Numbered from the stretch's first letter, positions 1-10,680 are shown. The stretch is 64,000 nucleotides of DNA from Gibbula magus (GCA_936450465.1 OW388291.1:86101099-86165098), one strand, 5' to 3'. Notes: a model not told the origin generated them from the sequence alone. Made by a program: numbers and translations.

Positions 1-2
1 TA

Positions 3-590
3 TTTCATAAAATGATAAATAAGAAAACACCAGATTACTTAAACAGTCTTGTGCCAGAATCTGTTTCTGAGAGAAACCCGTATAACTTAAGAAATTCCTC
101 AAATTTACAACAAAATTTTGTTAGAACATCTTCATATGCAAAATCATTTTTGCCAAATACTATTGAACTTTGGAATTCTCTATCTGAGGAAGTTAGACAA
201 ATACAATCAGTAAATGAATTCAAAAATAGAATTACACCAACTTGTAAAACTTCTTTTGGGTTTGATATCAACATTGGAAACAGGTTTTGTCAAATTATTC
301 ACTGCAGATTGAGACTAGAATGCAGTGATTTAAGTGGCCATAAAGTTAAGAGATTTATATCAGAAAATCCATCATGCTGTTGTGGTGCTGCATATGAAGA
401 CACTATTCATTATCTCTTTGTATGTCCTAACTATACTGCCATTAGAAACACTTTATTTTATTACAAACATGGGTATAACATAAATGACGCTCTGTATGGC
501 AACCTCAACTTATCAGTATCTGTAAATCATTATATAATCAAATCGGTACATGACTTCATTACCACATCAAAACGATTTACTCCATTTTAA
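3..590 (+). CDS. LINE (non-LTR retrotransposon) ORF2 C-terminal end, 5' partial
   Basis: An open frame runs in from the left edge (codons before the first Met at 12 are open) and stops at 588-590. The first third has the pattern seen upstream of the zinc knuckle in many invertebrate LINEs: TPDYLNSLVP, then YNLRN, SFLPNTIELWNSL and a short basic stretch. The last half has HCRLRLECSDL, then paired cysteines in SCCCG, a conserved E-D-x-I-H-Y and FVCPNY...R, which is the zf-RVT-like CCHC region at the end of reverse transcriptase ORFs. No frameshift or stop is seen, so this tail looks young, but the catalytic domain lies outside the window. Clade (CR1/Jockey-like) is uncertain. Confidence 0.8.
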   Translation, partial: FHKMINKKTPDYLNSLVPESVSERNPYNLRNSSNLQQNFVRTSSYAKSFLPNTIELWNSLSEEVRQIQSVNEFKNRITPTCKTSFGFDINIGNRFCQIIHCRLRLECSDLSGHKVKRFISENPSCCCGAAYEDTIHYLFVCPNYTAIRNTLFYYKHGYNINDALYGNLNLSVSVNHYIIKSVHDFITTSKRFTPF

Positions 591-845
591 GTTTATATAT
601 ATCATTTTTTTTATCATATTTTATTTGATTTGGTCCATTGCTGAACTAATGTACGTTGTAAGTATGAATTATTATATTCATGTGTGTGCAAATTATTGGT
701 TATTATATGTACTTTTGTAATTACAAGATGAAATGTACGTCGCATAATTTTGTTTTCTTATGGAGACTGAGGCATTAACATAAGCCATTGGCTTGTTTGC
801 CGATCCATTTCTGTATAATTATGGAAATAAATATGTTTAAACTAT
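591..845 (+). other. 3' tail of the LINE
   Basis: Untranslated AT-rich sequence directly after the LINE stop. A canonical AATAAA signal sits at 826-831. No long poly(A) run follows, so the exact 3' end is uncertain. Confidence 0.5.
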
Positions 846-884
846 AGCTAGTAAGAATTTTTTAAATGATGGCATATTTTTGTC

Positions 885-1184
885 AGGATTAGAGCAGGTA
901 TTTTAAAGCTAAAAGAAAATGAGGAGCGGTGGCTAGGAATTGACTATCAACAACGTGTATGCCCTATGTGCAATACAGGAATCGAAGAAGAGTTCCATTT
1001 TATATTGAAATGAGATTTTTATGACAATTTAAGAACCCATTACATACCACATTTGTATTATGATAACCCAACAATCTATAAATTCAATCAATTTATGTCC
1101 TCTATATCTGTAAATTTACTGAACAATTTATGCCAATATTTATGTCTAAGTTTTGAATTAAGACATAATCATCTTAATAGATAG
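885..1184 (+). pseudogene. second LINE C-terminal fragment with nonsense codon
   Basis: One reading frame of 100 codons gives RIRAGILKLKENEERWLG, then RVCPMCNTGIEEEFHFILK, then a TGA at 1011-1013, then DFYDNLR and a hydrophobic tail ending in TAG. This is the zf-RVT-like CxxC...HF...(C)..Y..LR pattern of LINE ORF2 ends, and the stop occupies the position where the second-pair cysteine is expected (TGC or TGT to TGA). It belongs to a different LINE subfamily from the fragment just upstream. Only the C-terminus is present. Confidence 0.7.
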
Positions 1185-1383
1185 TTACTATGTGTCTAAT
1201 CAGGACCTATATGTTAATCGTTTTACTATTCTAGCAGGGAATCAACCCTTCAAACTCTCAGCCGCGCCGATTCTTTCTGAACTTAACTGATAGCGGTCAA
1301 CTGAGCAATGCACAGGTCCACGTGCCACCAAAAAGTATCATCCACCTTTGCTCACAGATGTTAATCAAGACCAACTGGGCCAT

Positions 1384-1444
1384 GTTCAAGAGAGGTTTCA
1401 AAGTATTCGCTCAAAGAGCGATTACTTTTAAACCTCTCTTGAAC
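1384..1444. repeat. 61-bp near-perfect hairpin
   Basis: The arm 1384-1412 is the reverse complement of 1416-1444 with two mismatches in 29 positions, separated by only three A residues. Outer arm begins GTTCAAGAGAGGTTT and is matched exactly at 1430-1444. It sits at the start of a locally GC/CpG-richer stretch (about 1440-1660) with recurrent GAGCG words. Could be a small foldback element or a structured RNA; no family recognised. Confidence 0.85.
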
Positions 1445-2413
1445 GCGATTGCTCAATGCAGCGCTACGTAGCAAGGCGAGCAAACTTCGAGGAATCGCAC
1501 CGTGTCGTTCAGGAAAGAATGCGCTACATTGAGCGCTACCTTGAGCGATCAATAAGCGATTATAAGCGCTCGCTGTTATGGAACGGAAGCCCAATGTGCC
1601 TTTTGCTGATTTGTAGTTTCATTGACCTAAGCGCGAAGCGGGTGTGTGTTAGCTATGCTCGCTTTTATACTTGTTATAGCATTTTACCAATCATTGTGTA
1701 TGTATATTATATTGATTAGAATGAGCATTTCATGATTCATATCCAATTATATGTATTCATAATTGAATTTAAGAACTTGTCGGCTGTTTACTATTCCTAG
1801 ACTTACTGAATATCATTAAACTTGTTCAATTTGATTGAAATGGAATACATACAATCATTACGATTTTAAAAAGCTAGTGTTGTCACGCAAATGGTTTAAA
1901 TACCGACTGTTTGACACTTATAGCATTTGACAATATAGAGACTGTTCTAACCAATAGAATGTGAAAAGGGATGGGTGGTTCTTCGAGGTACACATCTTTT
2001 ACCTAATGACCTACACAATTTATTACAGCAAATATCAACAAAACAAACTACAATAATCAATTACTTAGCCATTCGAAAACCTATGCCAGAAAGCAACCAG
2101 AGAAATATTTTTTCAAAGTGTTCTATATGACTTTGCTGGAGTTAAGTAAAAGTAGGGTGACACACTTACGAGTTTAGTTAAAGTTTAATAGTTTCTTCTT
2201 AATACAAGGTTATTGTCCGAAAGTTTGCAGAGCATTTAATGCGATAATCCTATTTCGCGGGCGATATGTGCTATACTATTCATATTTGCTTATGTTCTGA
2301 AAAAAGCTATATTGCTAAAAAGCTATATATCATTAATGTGCTTTACATATTCACTGGGGGTAAGCCCTGTCCATGCTAAACCGGAATTTGGCAGTCATCA
2401 ACAACAATTTTAC
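1445..2413. other. no gene recognised
   Basis: The first ~200 bases are GC-richer than the surroundings with repeated GAGCGCTAC/GAGCGAT words; the remainder is ordinary AT-rich DNA. Short open frames on both strands show no recognisable motif. Confidence 0.5.
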
Positions 2414-2730
2414 AAGTTTACAATCGCTACATCTTTGGAACACGACAATTCATCTACAGTTTATAATTTTAATATTTCGGAGCCAGTCAATCATCGTCAG
2501 GGAGGAAATCCGCGAAAAGGCGATTTTCTACACTAAAAACATGGATCAAGCCCATATTTTGTGTAATTTCGGATAAGTCGGATATGATAATTTAGGACTA
2601 ACATCAAAGTTACAATGTTCACAGATTGATCGAAGCCGACATTTTAGCAAAATTAAAGACTGTACACATTGATGGTAGTTGCTCCTGTTCACAAACACTG
2701 TCCAGGTTGTTGAAAATGAACTGCACGGGT
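2414..2730 (+). repeat. dispersed repeat R1, copy 1
   Basis: About 300 bases that recur in reverse orientation at 10383-10680. Shared anchors in order are ATCGCTACATCTTTGGAACA, CGGAGCCAGTCAATCATCGT, CGCGAAAAGGCGA, CATGGATCAAGCCCATATTT, ACAGATTGATCGAAG and TGTACACATTGATGGT. Divergence is spread evenly, including small indels. No terminal repeats or coding frame common to both copies is evident; family not recognised. Confidence 0.8.
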
Positions 2731-3187
2731 AGTTGGTGTTATATTTGTTACCAGGTAACAGAAAAAGGTTATCCAGAACTAAAATGGTGGTCATCAGTAA
2801 CTTCATTATATTTCCTAATGGAGTAGACCTTATATAGGAAGTTATGACTTGAGCAACTTGAGAATGCCACTTATCAAGCTTGACATGTCTTACAAAACCA
2901 GTATCTCTCTCCGAAAATGTATACAATCGTAGTTTACCATTTTGCAAGTGTATTTTTTGGGCGTTTAAACTTCTGCCTTTCCTTGAAACCAACTTTAAAA
3001 CAAGCTACTAACAAAACTCACTCAATAACAAGAACTATTACAATTTGTACAATTACAACTGAAAAACATGCCATATTTCTGCGTTTGAAGACCTTATTTA
3101 AATACTTTCAGATAGTATAATTGCAGAATGTTTGTGAATAACGGGAATATTATTTTTAACCATTCATTGCCCACTCTACTTATTCAA

Positions 3188-3190
<3 letters not shown>

Positions 3191-3235
<45 letters not shown>
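3191..3235. repeat. (AT)n microsatellite
   Basis: About 22 uninterrupted AT dinucleotides. Confidence 0.98.
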
Positions 3236-3236
<1 letters not shown>

Positions 3237-3640
3237 GGTTACTGTAGCACGTTCTTTGCAAAATTTATTTTTTCAAATTACCCATTTATAATGATAGTAT
3301 ATGTCATTTATATTTACTGTAGAGGATAAAACATCATATTACACAAAATAATCACCCGTAGTGTTAATAACAGTGTTGCATGTAATGCAAAAATTGCATG
3401 GCGACCATTTTATTGTGAACACATTTTATTATTTCGAATTACAAAAACGATTCCCATGGCTTTACCGAACCATGTACACTAATTTTGTAACTTGATTTTC
3501 CGAAGAGAGAAGGACCTTTTACTATTGGTGACCTTATTTTTCAAAATACATTTCCTCGACTTATTTGAGCGAAAACAACGTGCTAGTGCTCCTATGAAGA
3601 GAAAGGATATCTTTGTTTCCGCCTTCTGATGGCCTTGTAG
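3236..3640. repeat. possible degenerate MITE, related to 11205-11740
   Basis: Shares with 11205-11740 an opening GCACGTT, a CATTTTATTGTGAACACATT-like core, an AACCATGTACA word and a closing CGTGCTA, in the same order. Match is patchy by eye. No gene is seen here. Confidence 0.3.
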
Positions 3641-4043
3641 TTTTTATGGCGACGTACATTGACGGTGTTTTGCAAGCACATTAGAAATTCAAATGATTTT
3701 TGTGACCTTGTATTCTAATTGTGTGAATTGTTATTTATTTAAAAACATCGTTTTGCTTTATAACCTCTTGCAAAGGGTCAAAAGAAATTACTTTGCTAAT
3801 AAAGAGTTATCTCCTTCTCATAAAATTTCATTTAATGTTTATTTACAACGAAGTGTCTTATCCTTGGATTGACACCTTGTTGTGGTGGAAAAGCTCGTGT
3901 ATTCCAACAATCCGGAGAGCTATGTCGGCGGAAGTGTATACTTCAGACAGGTCTAACCAAGCCGGACAGGTCAATGGGTAGGAGTCAGACAAAGAACAAT
4001 CCCTGGTCTTCCAGGATGGGGGTTGAGCATGAGGCTAACGACC

Positions 4044-4500
4044 TCATCTCGTAAAACACATTTTTGTTACAGAAATCGAAACAAGAAACCAAATTTCAGA
4101 GGAAAGAGCAGATTCCAGCCTACTATCAGGCAGTACGTGGAGAAAACCCAAACAGGGAGGCCACAACAAGACTCCACAACACGACACACTCATTGTTACC
4201 GGTGACCAAAATGCGAAGGTTGGATGCAACAACGATAGTTTTGAAAGATGCATAGGTAGAGAAGGATGTGAAGTGATGGATGACAATGGAAAACGGCTCG
4301 AAATATTTGCCTAGAAAGCGGCCTCATCGTCTTCAAGCACACAAAAATCCACAAGCTTACATGGCATTCACCATTGAAAGGGACATCAACCAGATTGACC
4401 ACATCCTAATCAATGGGAAATGGAGAAGATCTCTCTTGAATACAATAGTATACAGAGGAGGGGACACCACCACCTAGTCGTTGCAAAGATCAGACTGAAG
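4044..4500 (+). pseudogene. LINE APE-type endonuclease remnant
   Basis: In broken frames: HDTLIVTGDQNAKVG carries the GDxN motif of APE-like (EEP-fold) endonucleases; then NDSFERCIG, DDNGKRLEIF followed by a stop; then KHTKIHKLTWHSP; then NQIDHILINGKWRRSLLN; and finally a damaged terminal motif reading GHHHLVVAKIRLKLKK where SDHHLV is expected, i.e. the catalytic Ser-Asp is lost. The N-terminal part with the catalytic Glu is not recognisable. Confidence 0.75.
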
Positions 4501-4616
4501 CTCAAGAAGAACTATAAATAACATGTTGCTCAGAAAACATTCAACTTCTGAAAGAGCCCAAAGTCAGACAGAATTTCACCATCGAACTAAAGAATAGATT
4601 CAAAATCCTGGATAGC

Positions 4617-5624
4617 ATGGAAGCGGAGGTTAGCACAGACTGGAACACCATAAAAGCAATTTACATTGAGAGAAGTGAGAAAGTCATTTGCTTTTGCAAG
4701 AGGCATGACAAAGAATGGATAACTGAGAACACCTTGAAAGTTATTAAAGAAAGGGGAAGGTTGAAAAAGAAAATTCTCTCATCAAGATCTGAAAGATTAA
4801 AAGAAACAGCACGGAAGGAATAAAGGCAAAAAGATAAAGAAGTCAAACGGGGTCAAAGGAGAGACAACAGAAAGTTCCTTGATGGAACAGCAATGGAGGC
4901 AGAAAAGGCAGCAGCAAAGGGGGATCTCAGTACAGTTTATAAGATCCCAAGACAACACCACCTATCAAGTACGGTACCAGATGATGCAGCACAGGCTTCT
5001 AAATGGGCAGAACATTTCCAAGCAGTGTTAAACAGACAAGAGCCAACATCCGCAATAGAAATCTTGGAAAGATCTGACCAACTGCCAATACCCACAGGGT
5101 CTCCAACGAGACAGGAAGTGGAAAAAGCAATAAGTGCCATAAAATCTGACAAAGCCCCCGGACACAACAAGATACATGCCGAAATGCTTAAGATAGATGT
5201 GGAAACTTCAGGAAGAGTGCTTACAAGGCTGTTTGAAAACATCTGGGAAAATGAGACCATACCGACAGATTGGTGCAAAGGCCTAATTGTGAAAATCCCA
5301 AAGAAAGGAGACAACGGGAGAGGTGTAACACTTCTGTCAACCCCACGAAAGGTATTGTGTAAAATTTTACTGAACAGAATCTCTAACATTGAACATTCAC
5401 TGAGACCAGAGCAAGCAGGATTCAGAAAGGGAAAGGGATGTACAGATCAGATATTCATTCTCAAGAACATCATCGAACAGAGCCTTCAATGGAAAACACC
5501 CCTGTACATCAATTTCGTCGACTTTAAGAAAGCCTTTGTAGTATCCACAGACCAAACCTGTGGCAGATTGTTAGTTCATATGGCATACCCCAAAACTAAT
5601 CAACATCATCAAATGCTTCTATGA
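4617..5624 (+). pseudogene. LINE reverse transcriptase, N-terminal and fingers region
   Basis: A linker rich in Lys/Glu (4617-4823, 4893-5000) is followed by an open frame to 5624. Residues read AISAIKSDKAPGHNKIHAEM (RT motif 1), DWCKGLIVKIPKKGD (motif 2), GVTLLSTPRKVLCKILLNRI, EQAGFRKGKGCTDQIF and INFVDFKKAF, the motif A aspartate region. After KKAF the frame shifts and the expected DSVHR-like sequence is corrupted. The frame opens at Met 4893 but the family normally continues upstream, so the Met is not a true start. Confidence 0.85.
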
Positions 5625-5948
5625 AGACTTCGACAGTGCTGTGCTCCTGAATAATAACCCTTCAGAATGGTTTGCAGTATCAAGACAAGGCTGTATCATG
5701 TCTCCATTCCTTTTCCTAATTGTCGTTGACTGGATTATGAGAACAACAACTGATGCAAAAAGAGGTTTACAATGAACGGTTACAACATCACTTGAAGATC
5801 TTGACTTTCCAGACGACATTGTCTTACTGAGCTCCAGACAGGACCATATGCAGGATAAAACCTCCAGATTTTCCAAATTTGCAGGCCAAACTGGACACCA
5901 AATAAATGAAATGAAAACACAGGAAATGAGATTTAACACCACCAATGT
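5625..5948 (+). pseudogene. LINE reverse transcriptase, palm segment
   Basis: Continuation in another frame: FYEDFDSAVLL, then SEWFAVSRQGCIMSPFLF and VVDWIMRTTT, a stop, then LEDLDFPDDIVLLSSRQDHM. FPDD stands where the family has F(A)DD, so both catalytic aspartates persist but the preceding Ala is Pro. The segment ends with TQEMRFNTTNV at the insertion point of the next feature. Confidence 0.8.
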
Positions 5949-6822
5949 CTAAGGGTGCTGCTCCATTTTCATTGATTTCAAGTATTAATCATATATTTGG
6001 CGATTTGGGATGAATATGCAAGTTGAGTGAAACTACATTTATTTCAAATGAAATCAGCACATATGGTGGTTGGCACTTATTAAAGCCGAAAACAATATTA
6101 TGAAAAACCACTGGATGACACTTTGACATGACCCAGTCATTTATATATCAAGTGTAAATTTTGCAAAACAAGTAGTGCACTTTTCCCTCATGTGTTTAAT
6201 GTAAGTAGAATGACACTTGAAGGTAAGGCAGAATTTTTAAAACTCAATCGCTCTTATGCATATATTATAGAAACTAAACGGTTTTCATGATGCCGATTAT
6301 TTTCACAGTAAAATTAAACCAAATGATAAAGCTACCTTGTAACCCAAACATAATGATTCCTGGCACATGTATTAGATATTATGTTAATAATAATTGATGA
6401 AAATATGTGTCATATATTCTCACAAATACGCATTTGTAGATCACTAGTGCTGTTTCATGCATTCCAAGAAATCATTTGGACCATAATTTCAAAGATTTGT
6501 ATTACCCCTTCAAGCTACGACTTTCAAATTTAAATATTGTATTCTCTGTTAACTTACCTTAACTGCAACATTTTGTGGCATTTAGACAGTTGCGTTGCTT
6601 ACCATATTAACGTATGTTAAACAACTCTGGGTAATTCCGCATGGTTACTAAAAATCTAACATTCAAGTTTTATTTCATTTAAAATAGTTTGTTTTAATAC
6701 CAGACATGATTCTGACACAGATGAATATACCAGCCCGGCCGTCGGGCTGGTGGGATTTATATTTTACCAGCCCCCAACAAAATTAACCCGTCTCGGGCGT
6801 TCGGGCGGGCAGCTGTTTCCTA
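5949..6822. mobile_element. 874-bp insertion inside the LINE
   Basis: The LINE protein is continuous across this block. The flanks carry CACCAATGT (5940-5948) and CACCACTGT (6823-6831), a 9-bp direct repeat with one mismatch that fits a target-site duplication. No open frame and no clear terminal inverted repeats were found; the right 100 bases are GC-rich with a strong hairpin. Class unknown. Confidence 0.7.
6729..6751. repeat. GC-rich hairpin
   Basis: Perfect 9-bp stem ACCAGCCCG/CGGGCTGGT around a 5-nt loop, near the right end of the insertion. Confidence 0.8.
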
Positions 6823-6831
6823 CACCACTGT

Positions 6832-7455
6832 AAATGAGAATAAAATTTGCATCGTAGACACCTTTACCTACCTGGGATCAGTTGTCAGCACCCAGGACTC
6901 CACCTAGATAGACCTTTAGAGTAGATTAGGGAAGGCACGAGCTGCATACCATAAACTACGGAACATCTGGAAGCCGAAGCAGCTGAGTAGAACAACCAAG
7001 CTACGAATATATAACAGCAATGTAAAGTCAATTCTTCTTTATGGAAGCAAGTGTTGGCGAGTCACAAAGGAAGACATGAGATGGCTGCATTTCATCATGG
7101 TTGTCTCAGGCGCATCTGCAAGATCTATTGGCACAATAATAACTAGATATCAAACCAAGATCTCCTGCACATGGCGGAGAGCACATGTATCATTTCACTG
7201 ATATCACAGAGGAGAATGAGTTGGCTAGGTCATGTTCTAAGAAAACCAGGATCAGATAACACCAAGGTCGCACTGAGATGGACACCCAAGGAACACGACC
7301 AAGAAGGGGACTAAAGACTATACATGGAGAAGAACAGTGGAAAAGGAGCTCTGCGATTGGGAATGACCTTGGAGAAGCAGAGATAAAAGCCAAGGATCGA
7401 TCTGGTTGGAGGAAACTTGCTAAGACCTTATGTTCCACTGGCACTGTACCGAAGG
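6832..7455 (+). pseudogene. LINE C-terminal segment after the insertion
   Basis: Reads VDTFTYLGSVVSTQDS, stops, then RLGKARAAYHKLRNIW, TTKLRIYNSNVKSILLYGS, CWRVTKEDM, and later MSWLGHVLRKP and ALRWTPKE. This is the standard order downstream of the palm in this LINE family (FTYLGS...KLRIYNSNVKSVLLYGSE...WLGHVLRM...WTP). At least three stops and several frame changes. Confidence 0.8.
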
Positions 7456-7472
7456 TGATGCTGGTAACGTAC

Positions 7473-7680
7473 GTTACCAACATCCCAACATGGCGGAAGG
7501 CAAGATCGCTTCGCGAGTATTTAACACGAATTAATAGCTTTCTCGGGGTATATAATCAAACTTAGTTTGCACACACATGAATATCTATGGTGTGAATAGA
7601 TTTGATGCACTGAATCTACATATTAATGTCAACGTCATGAAGAATACGCAATTTTAAAATCACGGTGGGATGTTGGTAAC
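7473..7680. repeat. short inverted-repeat element (possible MITE)
   Basis: GTTACCAACATCCCA at 7473-7487 is matched in inverted orientation by TGGGATGTTGGTAAC at 7666-7680. Further GATGYTGGTAA words lie just outside (about 7457, 7692, 7712), so several ends may be superposed. A 16-bp palindrome GGTAACGTACGTTACC overlaps the left end. No coding frame. Confidence 0.5.
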
Positions 7681-8754
7681 TCCCTGCGAGTTGTTGGTAA
7701 CGATGAATGGAGGATGTTGGTAAAACTATTAAGAAAGTGTTGTTAGTTCTGTTGTAAATACGATTCATGTTAAAGTCCTTTGAGAGAGGGGTCACATTCA
7801 TTATGTGCTAGTATTACTAATCTAAACATGTTTTCTATCTATCCCGATACACGATACAAGTAAACGTGCTTATCAAGTAAACATGCTTATCAATATAACA
7901 CTATTGAAAGTATCGTATGTAAAATGGAGGATCCCTTACATCCCAAATGGTTGATACCAGAACATTTTTGCCGGGTTCTATTCGATAAGTGATAACGTTT
8001 CTTCAATAATATTTTGGTTTACATACAAAATCTGCATTCAGAAAATCATATTAGACAGGTGTTGGTTCAAGTAACTTGCGTATATATTTGCTCCTGGTAT
8101 GTACTTTGTGCATATAAACGCAATTAAATACGTAGTATATATACACTAGAAGTATATTAACACTACATCTGGAGGTCATATAAACATATATTTGCATATA
8201 TGTACTTCTGCATAGTATTTGTGTCATGTAAACAGTTCTCTCAAATACAGTGTGAGTATATTCTTTTATTTTTGACAATTGCCATTCTTGTAATAGTGAC
8301 ATAACTATTCCTGTACTCAAAAGAAAATAGAGTCATGGGATCTGTATCTCATCAGGTTTTAAACTGGGAATGAAGAGGATAAGTAAGTAAGTACAACTTC
8401 AGAAAATATCTTGATTATGTTATGGTCTTTCTTAATTCTGACAGATGAATTCAATCCTTTTCGTAAATTGTATTTCTGAAGTTGATTAATGTGTGAATTA
8501 CTACATATTGCCTTGAATAAAGTTTCCTGTATGATTCGATATCAATATTGAAATATCTTTATAACGTTTATAGACGGACTAATAACGGGAAACATTTGAT
8601 GGAAAACAGTAGCGAAAAACAATTAACTTGGCACCTTTTCATGTATTATAAACCTCTGGTAACGTCAACCCTTTGTTAAGCAGGTATGACCATGGCGACA
8701 TCGAGTCTATATGTCTATATGTCTATATACCTGTGATTTAGAGACTTAATATGA
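7681..8754. other. no gene recognised
   Basis: AT-rich. A CATGGGATCTGTATCTCATCAGG segment near 8335 is related to words at 21860 and 42585 and may be a relic of a pearl-like repeat end. Confidence 0.4.
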
Positions 8755-8808
8755 GGTCTATCTGTGATTTAGAGACTTCACACGTAGTCTCTAAATCACA
8801 GATAGACC
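8755..8808. repeat. perfect 23-bp inverted repeat (foldback)
   Basis: Arms 8755-8777 and 8786-8808 are exact reverse complements with an 8-nt loop. The arm starts GGTCTATCTGTGATTT. A third copy of the TGTGATTTAGAGACTT word lies just left of it (about 8732-8747), in the same orientation as the left arm. Confidence 0.95.
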
Positions 8809-8921
8809 GCAAACATTATTAATGGATTTTAAACTAATTTCTTTTCAAATGTGAGACTTATCCAATCATAAAATTCATATAATCTTAGAATTCAAACACA
8901 AGAAGTTTACAAATATATCAC

Positions 8922-8998
8922 TCGAAAGTCGGGGATCGAACCACTGGCCTTTCGGTTTGCAACGAAGTGTGCATACCATTAGGCTACGGAGCCAGTCG
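8922..8998 (-). pseudogene. tRNA-Cys(GCA)-like sequence or SINE head
   Basis: On the minus strand an A box (TAGCCTAATGG), an anticodon loop TTGCAAA implying GCA, and a B box (GGTTCGATCCC) are correctly ordered and spaced. The anticodon and T stems pair poorly, so a functional tRNA is unlikely. A tRNA-derived SINE head is an alternative. Confidence 0.5.
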
Positions 8999-9345
8999 AA
9001 ATTAACATTATTTTTTTTCATGACCAATTGATTACATTATTTCATTGCCTCTTGTAAAATTTACAGTTTCTGTTTAACTTATTTTCATTACTGCAGTATA
9101 TTACGTGTTATGTGCAGAAAGTCTTGTAAATATTGAAATTGTGTTTGGGATAACTTTGATCATGTTGACATTGGTAGAGCAGTTGTGTGTGCAAGCGTGT
9201 ACATTTTCAGAGTGTCGCACCCGATGACACGTGCGCGAAGCCGTGAAAAATGCCATTCGCACGTCGCTTAAGATGACACATTTGTATTAACGGTCAACTT
9301 CTACGATACAGTATTAAATGAAAACATTTACGCAATGTTGATTAA

Positions 9346-9979
9346 GGCCGGGATTCTATGTGTACGGAATGCGTACTGCGTAATGCGTAGTAGTAATGCG
9401 TATTTAACACTTTGCACTAAAATGGTAGTAGTTGATTTCATGAACACGTAATGCGTAAAGCGTGGTGCGCAGAACGTAGTACGTGTTCCCCGGGACACTC
9501 ACAAGAGTGTCCGAATACGCAATACGCGTCTATACGGATACCAAGAGTAGGGTTTCCCCTGGGGTTTTCCTTTCACAGACCACGTGGTTTCCAAATAAAC
9601 GTGTCGACATGTCTCGCAACTTTATACCTGACTCAATTCTTGAGAAGTTGAAAATCCACCTCTTTATGATGCCTCATGGAAGGATTATAAAGATGCCCTT
9701 AAAACCAACAACATTTGCTTTTTTTCTTCTTTAAATAACTTTATAAAAATCCAACAATTAGCAAAATATCTTCTTCAATCTCAAGTTCTCTCTGAAGACT
9801 CTTATTATTCGACACAGCCATCTTGTGTCCTTATACAAAAAGGTCAAATTGGATAATCACGATGCAATGTATATACGTTAGTCACGCACATATGGATACT
9901 GCCAATACGCATCACGACTTATGCAACACGCATCACGTGACACGCAAAACGCACGAATACGAACACATGGAATTCCAGC
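9346..9979. mobile_element. 634-bp TTAA-flanked non-autonomous element
   Basis: TTAA occurs at 9342-9345 and 9980-9983. Inside, the left end GGCCGGGATTCTATGTGT and the reverse complement of the right end GCTGGAATTCCATGTGTT agree at most positions. Both subterminal zones are dense in TGCGTA-type words (9365-9480) or their complements (9900-9955). TTAA duplication is the piggyBac signature (family knowledge), but no transposase is present. A GGACACTC/GAGTGTCC hairpin lies at about 9494-9513. Confidence 0.65.
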
Positions 9980-10187
9980 TTAATAGAGCTAATTATTACT
10001 GAACATTCTTTCTTAAACGAACTCAATTTGAAACGGTGTTGCTTTATAATAAAACCAATTTGTCCGGGTCATTTTTACAAAAGGGTGGGGGTATTTTAAA
10101 ATGTTAATTCTGCAGATTTCTCCTTAAAATTATTTATTCCCTCAGTTTTTAAGCCGGGTAAGGTCCTTAGACTCGGGCTTGTCGTAA

Positions 10188-10284
10188 GTAGATAGACCTC
10201 AGGGTGTGACAGGTTGAGCAGATAGACCTTGGGCTTCGCTCGCGGTCTATCTGCTCTTCGTGATCCACCCTGCGGTCTATCTAC
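10188..10284. repeat. nested double foldback
   Basis: Outer arms 10188-10206 and 10266-10284 match at 18 of 19 positions; inner arms 10216-10228 and 10244-10256 match perfectly (GAGCAGATAGACC). All four arms contain AGATAGACC, the same word that starts the arms of the 8755-8808 foldback. Confidence 0.9.
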
Positions 10285-10382
10285 CTGCACCAATGCCTCG
10301 TTTTCGTACCTTAATCTTTACATGTTGATGGGTACCAAATATTGTCCTGCATAGCAACTACCATGAACATTTATTTTTGATA

Positions 10383-10680
10383 ATTTTCAATAACCTGGGC
10401 AGTAATGGAACAACCATCAATGTGTACAGTTTTTAATTTTGCTAATATCTCGACTTCGATCAATCTGTGAAAGCTGTAACTTTGATGCAAGTCCTAAATT
10501 ATCATATTCGACTTAAAATTACTCAAAATATGGGCTTGATCCATGTAGATTTCCTGTTTTCATGTGGAAGTCGCCTTTTCGCGGATTGTCTCCCTGACGA
10601 TGATTGACTGGCTCCGAAATTTTAAAATTCTAAACTATATATGACATGTCATGTTCCAAAGATGTAGCGATTTTAAACTA
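10383..10680 (-). repeat. dispersed repeat R1, copy 2
   Basis: Inverted partner of 2414-2730, with the same anchors in reverse order. The two copies are about 8 kb apart. Confidence 0.8.

Larger units (their letters stand above)
3869..7455 (+). mobile_element. degenerate RTE-type (CFDP2-endonuclease) LINE, interrupted
   Basis: Broadly full-length but dead LINE. Order of parts: conserved 5' leader (3869-4050, ending in a GGGGGTTGAGCATGAGGCT-like segment), endonuclease remnant (4044-4500), linker and reverse transcriptase (4617-5948), an unrelated 874-bp insertion (5949-6822), and the C-terminal segment (6832-7455). The endonuclease resembles that captured by mammalian CFDP2 from an RTE/BovB LINE (family knowledge). 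Multiple stops and frameshifts exclude activity. Confidence 0.85.

Noticed and set aside
1361..1719. Two opposed short open frames over the hairpin region
   Set aside because: Created by the GC-rich inverted structure; peptides have no motif.
2546..2992. 148-codon minus-strand open frame
   Set aside because: It overlaps dispersed repeat R1, whose other copy does not keep the frame open, and it has no motif.
8922..8998. Functional tRNA-Cys gene
   Set aside because: A and B boxes and the GCA anticodon loop are present, but anticodon and T stems pair badly; kept only as a tRNA-like pseudogene.
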